Below are positions 36,785 to 46,618 of a DNA stretch of 64,000 nt, one piece after another (the first letter of the stretch is position 1; the number at the start of each line of letters is the position of its first letter). Source of the DNA: CAVQMC01 sp963713505 (GTDB taxonomy: Bacteria > Bacteroidota > Ignavibacteria > Ignavibacteriales > Ignavibacteriaceae). The notes under the pieces are model-generated. The model ran no database searches. It was not told where the DNA came from and saw nothing but the letters and a program-made list of their open reading frames with translations. A program made the translations under genes and the position numbers. The stretch covers positions 1-64,000 of the forward strand of contig CAVQMC010000022.1 of assembly GCA_963713505.1 (NCBI GenBank). The letters are read 5' to 3'.

Positions 36785-38248
36785 ATGAATTGGATTGATC
36801 TCTCTATATTCGGAATTTATATGCTCGTTATGCTGGGCATTGGATTTTTCTTTTTAAAGAAGAATGAAAGCGCAGACGATTTTTTTGTAGGCGGCAGAAG
36901 TATGGGAAGTGTGCATGTCGGTTTGTCGGTTGTCGCAACAGATGTCGGCGGCGGGTTTTCTATCGGTCTGGGTGGACTAGGTTTTGTAATGGGTATCTCC
37001 GGATCATGGATGCTTTTTACAGGATTAATTGGTGCTTGGTTAAGTGCAGTTCTTCTAATTCCTAAAGTGAACAGAATGAAGAACTTCAAAAACTTCTATA
37101 CTTTCCCGCAAATTTTTGAAGAATTTTATAATGGAAAAGTCGCTTTAATTGCCGGAATAATTTCTGCAATCGGTTATATTGGTTTTACAAGCTCGCAGGT
37201 TTTGGCAGGAGCAAAACTTGCTTCAGCTTCTTTTGTTAATCTGGATATGGAAGAAGCATTAATTATAATGGGAGCTATAATTATAATCTATACTTCACTT
37301 GGAGGTATTAAAGCAGTTATTTATACAGATACAGTTCAATGGATTGTTTTAATGGGAGGGTTAATTTTTATTGGAATACCTGTTTCATATCATGCCATAG
37401 GAGGATTTGAAGCTATAAAAAATACTGTTTCCTCCGATATGCTGTCATTTACAAATTTGAGCTGGCAGACAATAGTAAATTGGGCAGTTACGATTATTCC
37501 AATTTGGTTTGTTGGAATGACTTTATACCAGAGAATTTATGCTTGTAAAGATGAAAAAACTGCAAAAAAAGCATGGTTTATTGCAGGACTTTTTGAATGG
37601 CCCATAATGGCAATGATGGGAGTTTTGCTCGGACTTTTTGCAAGAGTAGCGGCAGACCAGGGAATGTTTAATTATTTAGGTTTTGCAAACATTTCAAGTA
37701 TTGATCCTGAAAAAGGTTTACCTGTTTTACTCAGAACAATACTTCCTGTTGGTTTAATGGGATTAATGATGTCTGCTTATTTTTCGGCAATAATGTCTAC
37801 AGCGGATAGCTGCTTAATGGCCGCTTCGGGAAATGTGTTAAAAGATATTTTAGATAGATTTTTCCCAATCAGTGCAAATGATAAAAGATTTTTAAGAACT
37901 TCACAAATTCTAACTCTTCTATTAGGAATATTCTCTTTAGTATTAGCAAGTTATATGCAGAATGTTTTACAACTTATGCTTTATTCATACGCATTTATGG
38001 TGTCAGGATTATTTATTCCTGTTTTAGGAGCATTTTTCTGGAGAAGGAGCAATTCCGCTGCTGCATTTTGGGCAATGTTAATCGGAGGAAGTACAACACT
38101 AATTTTAATTGCAACAAATATTAAATTACCTTTAGGGTTGGATGCAAATATTTACGGCATTAGTGCATCTGCAGTAGTTTTTATTTCTTTAGGTTATTTG
38201 GTTTCACCCGAAGAAGAAAACGAAAATGTAATTTTAGAGGAAGAATGA
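36785..38248 (+). CDS. Sodium:solute symporter family transporter
   Basis: 487 residues with about 13 hydrophobic segments. The N-terminus DLSIFGIYMLVMLGIGFFFLKKNESADDFFVGGRSMG and the ISAIGYIGFTSSQVLAGAKLA region are those of the SSS family (PutP/PanF-like). The SAYFSAIMSTADSCLMAASGN motif is the conserved sodium-site helix. It takes up a solute, possibly an amino acid or N-acyl amino acid given its neighbours. The stop codon overlaps the start of the M20 gene (ATGA). Confidence 0.92.
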   Translation: MNWIDLSIFGIYMLVMLGIGFFFLKKNESADDFFVGGRSMGSVHVGLSVVATDVGGGFSIGLGGLGFVMGISGSWMLFTGLIGAWLSAVLLIPKVNRMKNFKNFYTFPQIFEEFYNGKVALIAGIISAIGYIGFTSSQVLAGAKLASASFVNLDMEEALIIMGAIIIIYTSLGGIKAVIYTDTVQWIVLMGGLIFIGIPVSYHAIGGFEAIKNTVSSDMLSFTNLSWQTIVNWAVTIIPIWFVGMTLYQRIYACKDEKTAKKAWFIAGLFEWPIMAMMGVLLGLFARVAADQGMFNYLGFANISSIDPEKGLPVLLRTILPVGLMGLMMSAYFSAIMSTADSCLMAASGNVLKDILDRFFPISANDKRFLRTSQILTLLLGIFSLVLASYMQNVLQLMLYSYAFMVSGLFIPVLGAFFWRRSNSAAAFWAMLIGGSTTLILIATNIKLPLGLDANIYGISASAVVFISLGYLVSPEEENENVILEEE

Positions 38249-39393
38249 ATTCACAATACTTACCATTGGAAGAACTAATTCATTTAAGAAGACAATTACA
38301 TAAACATCCTGAAATTGCGGGAAAAGAAAAAAACACTTCAAAACGAATTAAAGATTTTATTAATAACTACAAACCCGATGATATTATTGAAAATATAGGC
38401 GGATATGGTCTGGCTTTTATATTTAATGGAAAAGCAAAAGGTCCCGCTGTTCTTATAAGATCTGAATTAGATGCTTTACCTATTGACGAAATTAATGATT
38501 TTGCTTATAAATCTGATTTCAAAAATGTTGCACATAAATGCGGTCACGATGGACACATGACAATTGTTGCAGGAATCGCTTCCCTTATTTCTAATAATAA
38601 ACCAAATAAGGGGAAAATTATTCTGCTTTATCAACCTTCAGAGGAAACAGGTGAAGGTGCTGAAAGAATATTAAATGATAAAAAATTTAAAACATTAAAG
38701 CCGGATTATGTATTTGCACTTCATAATATACCCGGTTATGAACAAAATGAAATATTAGTTAAAAATGGAATCTTTGCGTCAGCTTCAAAAGGATTGATAA
38801 TAAGATTAAGAGGAAAAGAATCTCATGCTTCGGCTCCGGAAAGCGGAAACAACCCTTCCAATGCTGTTGCAGATATAATAAAAATGCTGAATAATTTAGT
38901 CTCTGAATTAAATGATTTGAAAAATTTTAGTTTAATAACAATTATTCATGTAAATATTGGTGAAGAAGCGTTTGGAACTTCTCCGGGAAATGCAACAATA
39001 ATGGCTACACTTCGTTCATATGAAAATGAAGATCTTGATTTAATTTCAAATTCCGCTTCTGAAAAGGTAAAATCTATTGCTGAAAATTATAATTTAGAAT
39101 TTAATATAAGCTGGACGGAAGAATTTCCGGCTACTATTAATGATGCTTATTCAGCAGATATTATAAGAGAATCTGCAATACAAAATAATTTATATTTAAA
39201 AGAAATTGACAAACCGTTCCGCTGGTCAGAAGATTTTGGACATTTTACTTCAAATTTTAAAGGAGCAATGCTTGGCCTTGGCTCAGGTAAAAATCACCCG
39301 GATTTGCACAATCCGGATTATGATTTTCCCGAAGAAATAATTCCGACCGGAGTAAAAATGTTTTACACAATCATAAATAAAATTCTTACTTAA
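38245..39393 (+). CDS. M20-family amidohydrolase (N-acyl-amino-acid type)
   Basis: 382 residues. LIHLRRQLHKHPEIAGKE opens the catalytic domain, RSELDALPI and HKCGHDGHM hold metal ligands, QPSEETGEGAERIL the catalytic Glu, and a dimerisation domain lies between SHASAPESGNNP and EEFPATINDA. This is the amidohydrolase branch with hippurate and IAA-amino-acid hydrolases, which cleave N-acyl amino acids. Translationally coupled to the transporter upstream and followed 4 bases later by alanine racemase, suggesting that an imported acylated amino acid is freed and then racemised. Confidence 0.92.
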   Translation: MNSQYLPLEELIHLRRQLHKHPEIAGKEKNTSKRIKDFINNYKPDDIIENIGGYGLAFIFNGKAKGPAVLIRSELDALPIDEINDFAYKSDFKNVAHKCGHDGHMTIVAGIASLISNNKPNKGKIILLYQPSEETGEGAERILNDKKFKTLKPDYVFALHNIPGYEQNEILVKNGIFASASKGLIIRLRGKESHASAPESGNNPSNAVADIIKMLNNLVSELNDLKNFSLITIIHVNIGEEAFGTSPGNATIMATLRSYENEDLDLISNSASEKVKSIAENYNLEFNISWTEEFPATINDAYSADIIRESAIQNNLYLKEIDKPFRWSEDFGHFTSNFKGAMLGLGSGKNHPDLHNPDYDFPEEIIPTGVKMFYTIINKILT

Positions 39394-39397
39394 TAAA

Positions 39398-40551
39398 ATG
39401 TTTCATACTTCATTTATTGAAATAAATAAAACTTCAATTGAAAATAATATTTCATTTTCTAAAGAATACGCTGGGTGAAAATGTAAAAATATCTTCAGTA
39501 GTAAAAGGAAATGCATATGGTCATGGTGAAGATGTTTTTGTCCCTTTAGTAGAAAATTGCGGTATAAATCATTTTTCTGTTTTTAGTGCAGCGGAAGCAT
39601 TAAATGTTAAGAAAGTTGTTAAGAAAAAAACAGATGTTATGATAATGGGCATGATAGATAATGAAGAACTTGAATGGGCAATAGAAAATGATATTGAATT
39701 TTATATTTTTGATTTAGATAGGTTTCAATCAGCATTAAATATTTCGAAAAAATTAAAAAAGCCTGCCAAAATTCATATTGAAATTGAAACAGGGATGAAC
39801 AGAACGGGATTCAATGCCAAATCCCTAAGGGAAGTAATTAAACTGATCAAGCAAGAGCATAAATATATAAAGTTTAAAGGTCTTTGCACACACTATGCGG
39901 GAGCAGAAAGTATTGCAAATTTTGTTAGGATAAAAAAACAAATAAAGCATTTTAACAAGATTAAAAAATGGCTTAATAACGAAAACATGAATCCTGAAAT
40001 ATATCATACGGCGTGTTCTGCTGCAGCAATATCATATCCGCAAACAAGGATGGATATGGTGAGAATTGGAATTTTGCAATATGGATTTTGGCCGAGCAAA
40101 GAAACTTTGATTGATTACTTGAGCCATAAGGAAGATAAAAAAGATCCTCTGCGCAGAGTAATTTCGTGGAAAAGTAAAATCATGAATACAAAGAGATGTG
40201 AGTACCGGTGAATTTATTGGATATGGCACAACATACTTGGCTCTTGATAAAATGAGAATTGGTATGGTACCGATTGGTTATGCACATGGTTTCAGCAGGT
40301 CATTAAGTAATCAGGGCAGGGTATTAGTAAAAGGCCAAAGAGTCGCTGTTGTAGGAATGGTAAATATGAATATAATGACAATTGATATTACAAAAGTTCC
40401 CGATGTTAAAAAAGGTGATGAAGTAGTAATAATTGGAGAACAAGGGGATTTATCAATTTCTGTTGCATCATTTAGTGAGATGAGTAATCAATTGAATTAT
40501 GAATTGTTGACACGATTGCCGGATTCAATTCCAAGAAAAATTATTGAATAA
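39398..40551 (+). CDS. alr: Alanine racemase, two frameshifts
   Basis: Start at ATG 39398, giving MFHTSFIEINKTSIENNISF. The frame then breaks near 39455 and continues as LKNTLGENVKISSVVKGNAYGHGED, with the PLP lysine in VVKGNAYGHG. A second break near 40195 leads to STGEFIGYGTTYLA. The catalytic tyrosine region and the C-terminal VVGMVNMNIMTIDIT are present, so all functional motifs of alanine racemase occur across the three segments. Total length about 384 codons, normal for Alr. It makes D-alanine for peptidoglycan, or serves catabolism in this cluster. The breaks look like base-calling slips. Confidence 0.87.
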
Positions 40552-40639
40552 ATAATTTCTAATTAACTTTTAACTTTTAGCAGAAATTTTTAATATTAAA
40601 TATAAGATATTGTAAATAATCATTGCCGTGGGGGTTCTT

Positions 40640-42854
40640 ATGAACTTTTCAAACTTTAAGTATGCAATTTTATTATTTTGTATTCTTATCTCATTTAATT
40701 CAATTAACTTTTCTCAAACAAAATTATAATAATTCTTATTCTTACATTTTTCCTCTACCCAATTCAAAATATAATTCTACACAAACAAATATAATTATAA
40801 GACCAGGGATTAAGTTAAATTCTACGGGCTACTTGAGCCCCGCTTTAATAAAAGTAACTGGTGATAAAAGCGGAGTTCATAGAGGTGAGCTTCTAATCTC
40901 AGATGATAGTCAAACTATAGTATTCAATCCAAATTCACCATTTGAATACGGAGAAAATGTTAATGTGCAATTTAATCCTGGAAGGACAATAACAACATTA
41001 AATAATAAATTATTGGATGAATATTCATTTAGATTTAAGATTACAAATACAAGATTGACTTCTGAACAAAAACAAAAAGTAAACAATATTTTACTTAAAG
41101 AGGAAATCAAACACAAAGGAAGAGATAGCCAAAGAAGAACTTTAAACGGTAAAACAATACAATCAGAAGATTTACCGCCTGATTTTCCCTTTATGGATGT
41201 GACAACTTATAATAATCCCTCGCCCGGAGAAATTTTTAGTGCTCCGTTTAATTGGTCGAATACTTATGGATATTTAGTTATATCAGATAATTATGGAGTA
41301 CCAATATTTTACAAAAGAGAGGGTCATGCTTTTTATGGATTCACAAAACAAATGAATGGCTACTTAACATATTTTGAGGCTGTCAGACAGAAATATTATG
41401 AGGTTGATAGCTCATATACTAAAATTGATAGCTTTCAATGTAGGAATGGTTATAATACAGATTTGCATGAGTTAATTATTTTACCAAATGGTCATACTCT
41501 ATTGATTGGCACAAATCCACAATATGTAAGAATGGATACAATTGTGCAAGGGGGAGATTCTTCAGCTATTGTAGTTGGAGAAATTATTCAAGAATTGGAT
41601 CATAATAAAAATGTAGTTTTTCAATGGCGAAGCATGGGATCATTATAAAATTACAGATGCTACAAATGATATTGATCTTACAGACAGTATTATTGATTAT
41701 GTACATGCAAATGCAATAGAAGAAGATTATGATGGAAATATTTTATTTTCATGCAGACATTGGACGAAGTTACAAAAATAAATAGACAGACTGGAGAAAT
41801 AATTTGGCGATTAGGTGGAAGTTACTGTAAAAATAATCAATTCCAGTTTGTTAATGATCCTATCAGGTTTTTCTCACCAACATGATATTAGAAGAATTCC
41901 CAATGGTAATATTACATTATTTGACAATGGAAATCTTCATGATCCTCATTATTCAAGAGCTGTTGAATATCAACTTGATGAAGTGAATAAAATTGCAACT
42001 TCAGTTTGGGAATATAAAAATAATCCGGAAACATATTCGTTTGCCATGGGAAAAAACACAAAGATTATCAAACCATAATACTTTAATTGGCTGGGGGCTT
42101 TAATGGCTCAATCCTCCTTCAATTTCAGAAGTTAAACCGGATGGTAATGTTGCACTTGCTATTGCTTTTGATGATACTGTAACGAATTACAGAGCATCTA
42201 AATTTTCTTGGAAAACAAATCTTTTTTCAGTTTATCCTGATTCGCTGAATTTTATAAATGTAAGCAGCGGGGATTCAGAAACTGTATCAATAAATGTTAG
42301 AAACAATTCCGATAGTCTTTTAACTTTAAACAGTTTTTATAGTACAGATTCAAGCTATACAATTTTGGAAAATTTCCCTGTTAATATTCCCGTTGATTCG
42401 GTCGTAATACTTAATATAAAGTTTAAGCCAATGAAAGATGGAATCTATGAAGGGAATGTTCATATAAGAGCGAAAAGAGAGAATGAAATGATAGCTCAGT
42501 ATGTACATGTTTATGGTATCACCGATACAACTTTATTAAATGTTAAAAATAACCCGAATACTGTTAAATTCATTTAAGCTATTTCAAAATTATCCTAATC
42601 CGTTTAATCCTACTACAACAATTTCGTATACCATACCAAGCAGAGGAATAGTTACTCTTAATGTATATGATATATTAGGAAACAAAATTAAACAACTAGT
42701 TAGCGGGTTTAAACAAAAAGGAAGTCATAAAGTTGTTTTTAACGGAAGTAGTCTTGCAAGCGGTGTTTATTTTTATAGAATTACATTCAATAGTTCTTCC
42801 AACAATAACTCTCAAAATTTAACCTCTACAAAAAAATTAATCATTTTGAAATAA
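40640..42854 (+). pseudogene. Secreted arylsulfotransferase (ASST) family protein with T9SS tail, multiply frameshifted
   Basis: Starting at ATG 40640 (MNFSNFKYAILLFCILISFNSINFSQT, a signal peptide), fragments of one protein of about 738 codons can be followed through at least seven frame changes: near 40728, 41640, 41770, 41875, 42055, 42095 and 42570. The joined segments show HGYLVISDNYG-like propeller blades, TDLHELIILPNGHTLLIG, DYVHANAIEEDYDGNILFSCRH, INRQTGEIIWRLGG and SHQHDIRRIPNGNITLFDNGN, which mark the bacterial aryl-sulfate sulfotransferase family. The C-terminus (LFQNYPNPFNPTTTISY to the end) is a complete type IX sorting domain. The break density is well above the rest of the window, so it may be a genuine decayed gene. 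Confidence 0.78.
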
Positions 42855-42867
42855 TATTAACAATCTG

Positions 42868-42899
42868 AGCTGGCTAAATTTTATATTTTTAGTCAGCTT
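42868..42899 (+). terminator. Hairpin downstream of the arylsulfotransferase gene
   Basis: AGCTGGCTAAA (42868-42878) pairs with TTTAGTCAGCT (42888-42898) with one G-T pair and a 9-base AT loop. The T tract is inside the stem and loop rather than after it, so it is a weak terminator candidate. Confidence 0.5.
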
Positions 42900-43253
42900 A
42901 GAATTAATACAAATTTTTAATGATTAATACTTATCAACTTTTACAAAACGGCAAACATTAAACAATATCAGCTTATATGATATTTATAAATATGTGGTTT
43001 TATAAAAAATTAACATAAAATTTTTTTCATTTCTCACAAGCGGTAAAATGAATTTCTATTGTTTTTATAGACTGAGAAATCATAAATAATTATAAATATT
43101 TTCACACTATGAACTAGTGCATCTATTATTAAATATTAAGCATCAATTGATAAATTTTATAAATGTCAATTGTTTTTAATTCTGGCATAGTTTTATCTAA
43201 TAGTTATTAATAATTAGATATTGAAATATCATCCAGATAATACGAGGGGAGAT
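42900..43253. other. Non-coding region upstream of the redox operon
   Basis: About 350 AT-rich bases with no convincing frame. It precedes an operon of seven genes and so should hold its promoter and regulator sites. GAGGGGAGAT just before the ATG at 43254 is the ribosome site. No clear direct or inverted repeat that would mark an operator was seen. Confidence 0.5.
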
Positions 43254-44156
43254 ATGGGAAATCAAAATAGAAGAGAGTTCCTTAAAACCTCTGCTTTACT
43301 TACTGCAGGAATTACAGGCCTCTCCGCAAAAAAGACCAAAGCGGGTCCTAAAAACATACTTTCGGAAGATAGAATGGGAGTCTTAGTTGATACAACGGTT
43401 TGTATCGGATGTAGAAATTGTGAGTGGGCATGCAAAACTGCTCATAATATGGATACTCCGCCGCTTGAAGAATATGAGGATCGATCTGTATTAAAAGAAA
43501 TGCGCAGACCTAGTGAAAAATCTTTAACCGTTGTAAACGAATACAAAAACGATAAGGATCCAAATATTCCTATCGATGTAAAAGTTCAATGCATGCATTG
43601 CGATCATCCTGCATGCGTATCTGCTTGTATTGTCGGTGCTTTTACTAAAAATGAAATAGGAGCGGTTACCTGGGATACCGATAAATGCATTGGCTGCAGA
43701 TATTGTATGGTAGCGTGTCCGTTCCAGGTTCCTGCGTTTCAATATGACAAAGCAATAAATCCGCATATAATGAAATGCGATTTTTGCTTCGATCGAACAA
43801 AAGAAGGAAAACTTCCTGCATGTGTTGAAATTTGTCCGGTTGAAACTTTGACTTATGGAAATAGAAATGAACTTATAAAAATTGCTAGGGAAAGAATTAG
43901 AAAAAATCCGGAAAAATATGTTGATCATATTTATGGTGAATATGAAGTGGGAGGAACAAGCTGGATGTATCTGGCAAGCAAGGATTTTCATAAAATGAAT
44001 TTCCCGAAACTCGGCCATAATCCTGCTCCCGGAGTATCCGAATCAATTCAGCATGGAATTTTTGCCTACTTTGTTCCGCCTGTTTCATTATATGCTTTAT
44101 TAGGCGGATTAATGTGGATTACTAAACGTCGTAAAGATAATGAAGAGGAGAAATAA
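43254..44156 (+). CDS. Tat-exported 4Fe-4S ferredoxin-type subunit (HybA/HmcB-like)
   Basis: About 300 residues; the ATG at 43254 follows a strong ribosome site and gives MGNQNRREFLKTSALLTAG, a twin-arginine signal. Cysteine clusters for 4Fe-4S centres follow: CIGCRNCEWAC, CMHCDHPACVSAC, CIGCRYCMVAC and CDFCF..CVEIC. A C-terminal membrane helix (FAYFVPPVSLYALLGGLMWI) anchors it, as in HybA. It passes electrons on the periplasmic face between a redox partner and the NrfD-type subunit encoded 2 bases downstream. Confidence 0.93.
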   Translation: MGNQNRREFLKTSALLTAGITGLSAKKTKAGPKNILSEDRMGVLVDTTVCIGCRNCEWACKTAHNMDTPPLEEYEDRSVLKEMRRPSEKSLTVVNEYKNDKDPNIPIDVKVQCMHCDHPACVSACIVGAFTKNEIGAVTWDTDKCIGCRYCMVACPFQVPAFQYDKAINPHIMKCDFCFDRTKEGKLPACVEICPVETLTYGNRNELIKIARERIRKNPEKYVDHIYGEYEVGGTSWMYLASKDFHKMNFPKLGHNPAPGVSESIQHGIFAYFVPPVSLYALLGGLMWITKRRKDNEEEK

Positions 44157-44158
44157 AT

Positions 44159-45403
44159 ATGGAATCATATAGAGTAGCAGCTCCGATTCGTAAGAAATTT
44201 TTTACACCTGGTGTTATTGTTTTAATGCTTTTAGCAATAAATGGTATCGTTTTCTTAATGGGCCGTTTCTTTTTTGGAATTGGTGCAGTGACCAATTTAA
44301 ATAATCAATATCCCTGGGGATTATGGATAGGTGTTGATGTTGCGGCTGGTGTTGCGTTGGCTGCCGGTGGTTTTACTACTGCCGCACTTGGTCATGTTTT
44401 TCACAGAGAATATTACCACGATATAGTTAAGCCTGCTTTATTAACTGCAATGCTGGGATATACTTTTGTAGCGCTGGGAGTTTTTGTAGATATAGGACGA
44501 TGGTATTTTATTTGGCATCCTTTAGTAATGTGGAATGGAAGTTCTGCATTATTTGAAGTCGGCATCTGTGTAATGATTTACCTTACCGTATTATATATTG
44601 AATTTTTACCAATAATCACTGAAAGATTTATCGGCAGGATAAAGCTTCCGGGAATTTTGAAATTGCTTAATAAACCAATTGATAAGGTCTTAAGGATTCT
44701 TGATAAAGGTTTAAGTAAAACTATGTTTATTTTTATAATTGCAGGCGTTGTTTTATCTACACTCCATCAATCATCTTTAGGTACATTAATGGTAATTGCC
44801 GGACCAAAGATGCATCCATTATGGCAAACACCAATACTTCCTCTGCTCTTCTTACTTTCTGCCATATCAGTTGGATTTCCAATGGTGATTTTTGAATCTA
44901 TAATTGCTTCGAAATCATTTGGATTAAAACCGGAAATGGATGTTCTTTCTAAACTCGGTGGATTGGTTGCTCCAATTCTGGGAATTTATTTAGCATTTAA
45001 AATTGGTGATATGTTCGTCAGAGAATCATTTATTTACTTAACCGAATTTAACCTTCAAAGTGTAATGTTTACAATTGAAGTGGTTGTTGGTATAGTAATT
45101 CCTCTTAGAATGTTTATGTCACGTACTGTTTTAAAATCTCCGGGATTATTATTAACGGCTTCTTCTTTAGTAATTTTCGGAGTTTTATTAAATAGAATTG
45201 ATAACTTTATAGTTGCTTATACTCCGCCTGTTTCATTTGGTGCTTATATTCCATCTGTTGGAGAAATATCCGTTACCGTAGGATTTGCAGCATTGTTAAT
45301 TTTACTATATAGAATTATAGTAATGAACTTCCCTGTAATCAGCCAGACAAATAAAAACTTTGTTCCTAAAACAAAATATGCTATTAGGGGAGGTTCAAAA
45401 TGA
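44159..45403 (+). CDS. NrfD/HybB-family membrane subunit
   Basis: 414 residues with about ten hydrophobic helices. YPWGLWIGVDVAAGVALAAGGF near residue 50 is the signature of the HybB/NrfD quinone-interacting family (PF03916 type). FVDIGRWYFIWHPLVMWN and LSTLHQSSLGTLMVIAGPKMHPLW are conserved quinone-site and loop segments. It links the Tat-exported iron-sulfur subunit to the quinone pool. The stop overlaps the start of the cytochrome gene (ATGA). With no catalytic subunit in the cluster, it most likely moves electrons between quinone and cytochrome, as in Hmc/Qrc-type complexes. Confidence 0.92.
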   Translation: MESYRVAAPIRKKFFTPGVIVLMLLAINGIVFLMGRFFFGIGAVTNLNNQYPWGLWIGVDVAAGVALAAGGFTTAALGHVFHREYYHDIVKPALLTAMLGYTFVALGVFVDIGRWYFIWHPLVMWNGSSALFEVGICVMIYLTVLYIEFLPIITERFIGRIKLPGILKLLNKPIDKVLRILDKGLSKTMFIFIIAGVVLSTLHQSSLGTLMVIAGPKMHPLWQTPILPLLFLLSAISVGFPMVIFESIIASKSFGLKPEMDVLSKLGGLVAPILGIYLAFKIGDMFVRESFIYLTEFNLQSVMFTIEVVVGIVIPLRMFMSRTVLKSPGLLLTASSLVIFGVLLNRIDNFIVAYTPPVSFGAYIPSVGEISVTVGFAALLILLYRIIVMNFPVISQTNKNFVPKTKYAIRGGSK

Positions 45404-46551
45404 AAAAATTAATAGTACCGTTATTATTGATATTTTTTAGTTCCCAGTTATTTGGACAGAATGATCCGGGAATTAATCATGAAAAAAGTAAAATAGATTG
45501 TAAAACTTGTCATAATTGTGAAGTTCCGACTAAAAACGATCCATGCTTAAATCCTTGTCCGCGTGATAAAATGATTACAGTAAATCCTACTGCAGATCAG
45601 GGACCTGAGGTTGTTGTTTTAAATAAGTTAGAAGATAAATATGTGCCTGTAGTGTTTTCGCATAAATTACATGCTCAAATGTCCGAAATGTCCGGAGGTT
45701 GTGAAGGTTGTCATCATTACAATACGCTCGGACCAATTCTTCCTTGTGAAAATTGTCATGATACTAAAAGAAAAAGAGACGATATTACCAAACCTGATTT
45801 AAAAGGTGCATTGCACAGACAATGTATGGATTGCCATCGTGAATGGAGCCATTCAGCTGATTGTACTTCATGCCATGAGTTAAAGAAACCAGGAATGGAC
45901 ATAAATTGGAAAGCAGAGGTCCAGAATATTGAAGGTAAAGATCATCCGTTTGTTGAATTACCCACAAAGATAGTTTATGAGACAAAATCTGAAGAAGGCA
46001 AATATGTTACATTTTATCATGATCAGCACAATAATTTATTTAATATAGATTGTAAGTCATGTCATCAGAATGAAAATTGTACGAAGTGTCATGATGTTAA
46101 TAAAGTTTCTGTTGCAGAACAAACAGCTTTGGATAATCCTGTAAAAGTTTCACGTTCGGTTGAAGATCAACATAAACCTTGTTTTAAATGCCATGAAGAT
46201 GATAGCTGCGATAAGTGTCATATGGATAAAGTCAGCGGTCCGTTTAATCATAAAGAAGTTACAGGATGGGCATTAAATAGATTTCATCAAAAATTAAATT
46301 GTGAAAAATGCCATGGAACTTCAGGTAAATTTGTTAAATTAAACAATAAGTGCAGTTCATGTCATGGTACCTGGACGATGGAAAATTTCAATCATAAAAT
46401 TACAGGTATAGATTTGGATGAAATTCACAAACAGGCTAGCTGTGAAGACTGCCATTTAGAAAAGAATTTTGTTAGTAAACCAAGCTGTAATAACTGCCAT
46501 GATGACAAGGAATTTCCAAAGAATGTTCCCGGTAAAATAGTAAAGAATTGA
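45400..46551 (+). CDS. Exported multihaem cytochrome c, 13 CxxCH motifs
   Basis: 383 residues with signal peptide (KKLIVPLLLIFFSSQLFGQ). Thirteen CxxCH haem-c sites: CKTCH, CEGCH, CENCH, CMDCH, CTSCH, CKSCH, CTKCH, CFKCH, CDKCH, CEKCH, CSSCH, CEDCH and CNNCH. Spaced His residues such as FSHKLHAQM and FYHDQHNN supply distal ligands. The repeated F-x-H-x-x-H plus CxxCH arrangement resembles class III (c3/c7-like) chains. No other domain is seen. It would accept or donate electrons for the NrfD complex in the periplasm and depends on the Ccm system encoded at 8.7-13.8 kb. Confidence 0.95.
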   Translation: MKKLIVPLLLIFFSSQLFGQNDPGINHEKSKIDCKTCHNCEVPTKNDPCLNPCPRDKMITVNPTADQGPEVVVLNKLEDKYVPVVFSHKLHAQMSEMSGGCEGCHHYNTLGPILPCENCHDTKRKRDDITKPDLKGALHRQCMDCHREWSHSADCTSCHELKKPGMDINWKAEVQNIEGKDHPFVELPTKIVYETKSEEGKYVTFYHDQHNNLFNIDCKSCHQNENCTKCHDVNKVSVAEQTALDNPVKVSRSVEDQHKPCFKCHEDDSCDKCHMDKVSGPFNHKEVTGWALNRFHQKLNCEKCHGTSGKFVKLNNKCSSCHGTWTMENFNHKITGIDLDEIHKQASCEDCHLEKNFVSKPSCNNCHDDKEFPKNVPGKIVKN

Positions 46552-46618
46552 TTTAAATTATGTCCAAGACTCTGTTTATCTATCATTAGCTGATTAAAAG
46601 GGGATTAAGGGGAATTAA

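Noticed and set aside
43524..44018. A 164-residue minus-strand frame opposite the iron-sulfur gene
   Set aside because: It is antisense to a well-conserved gene, has no ribosome site and reads as low-complexity shadow sequence.
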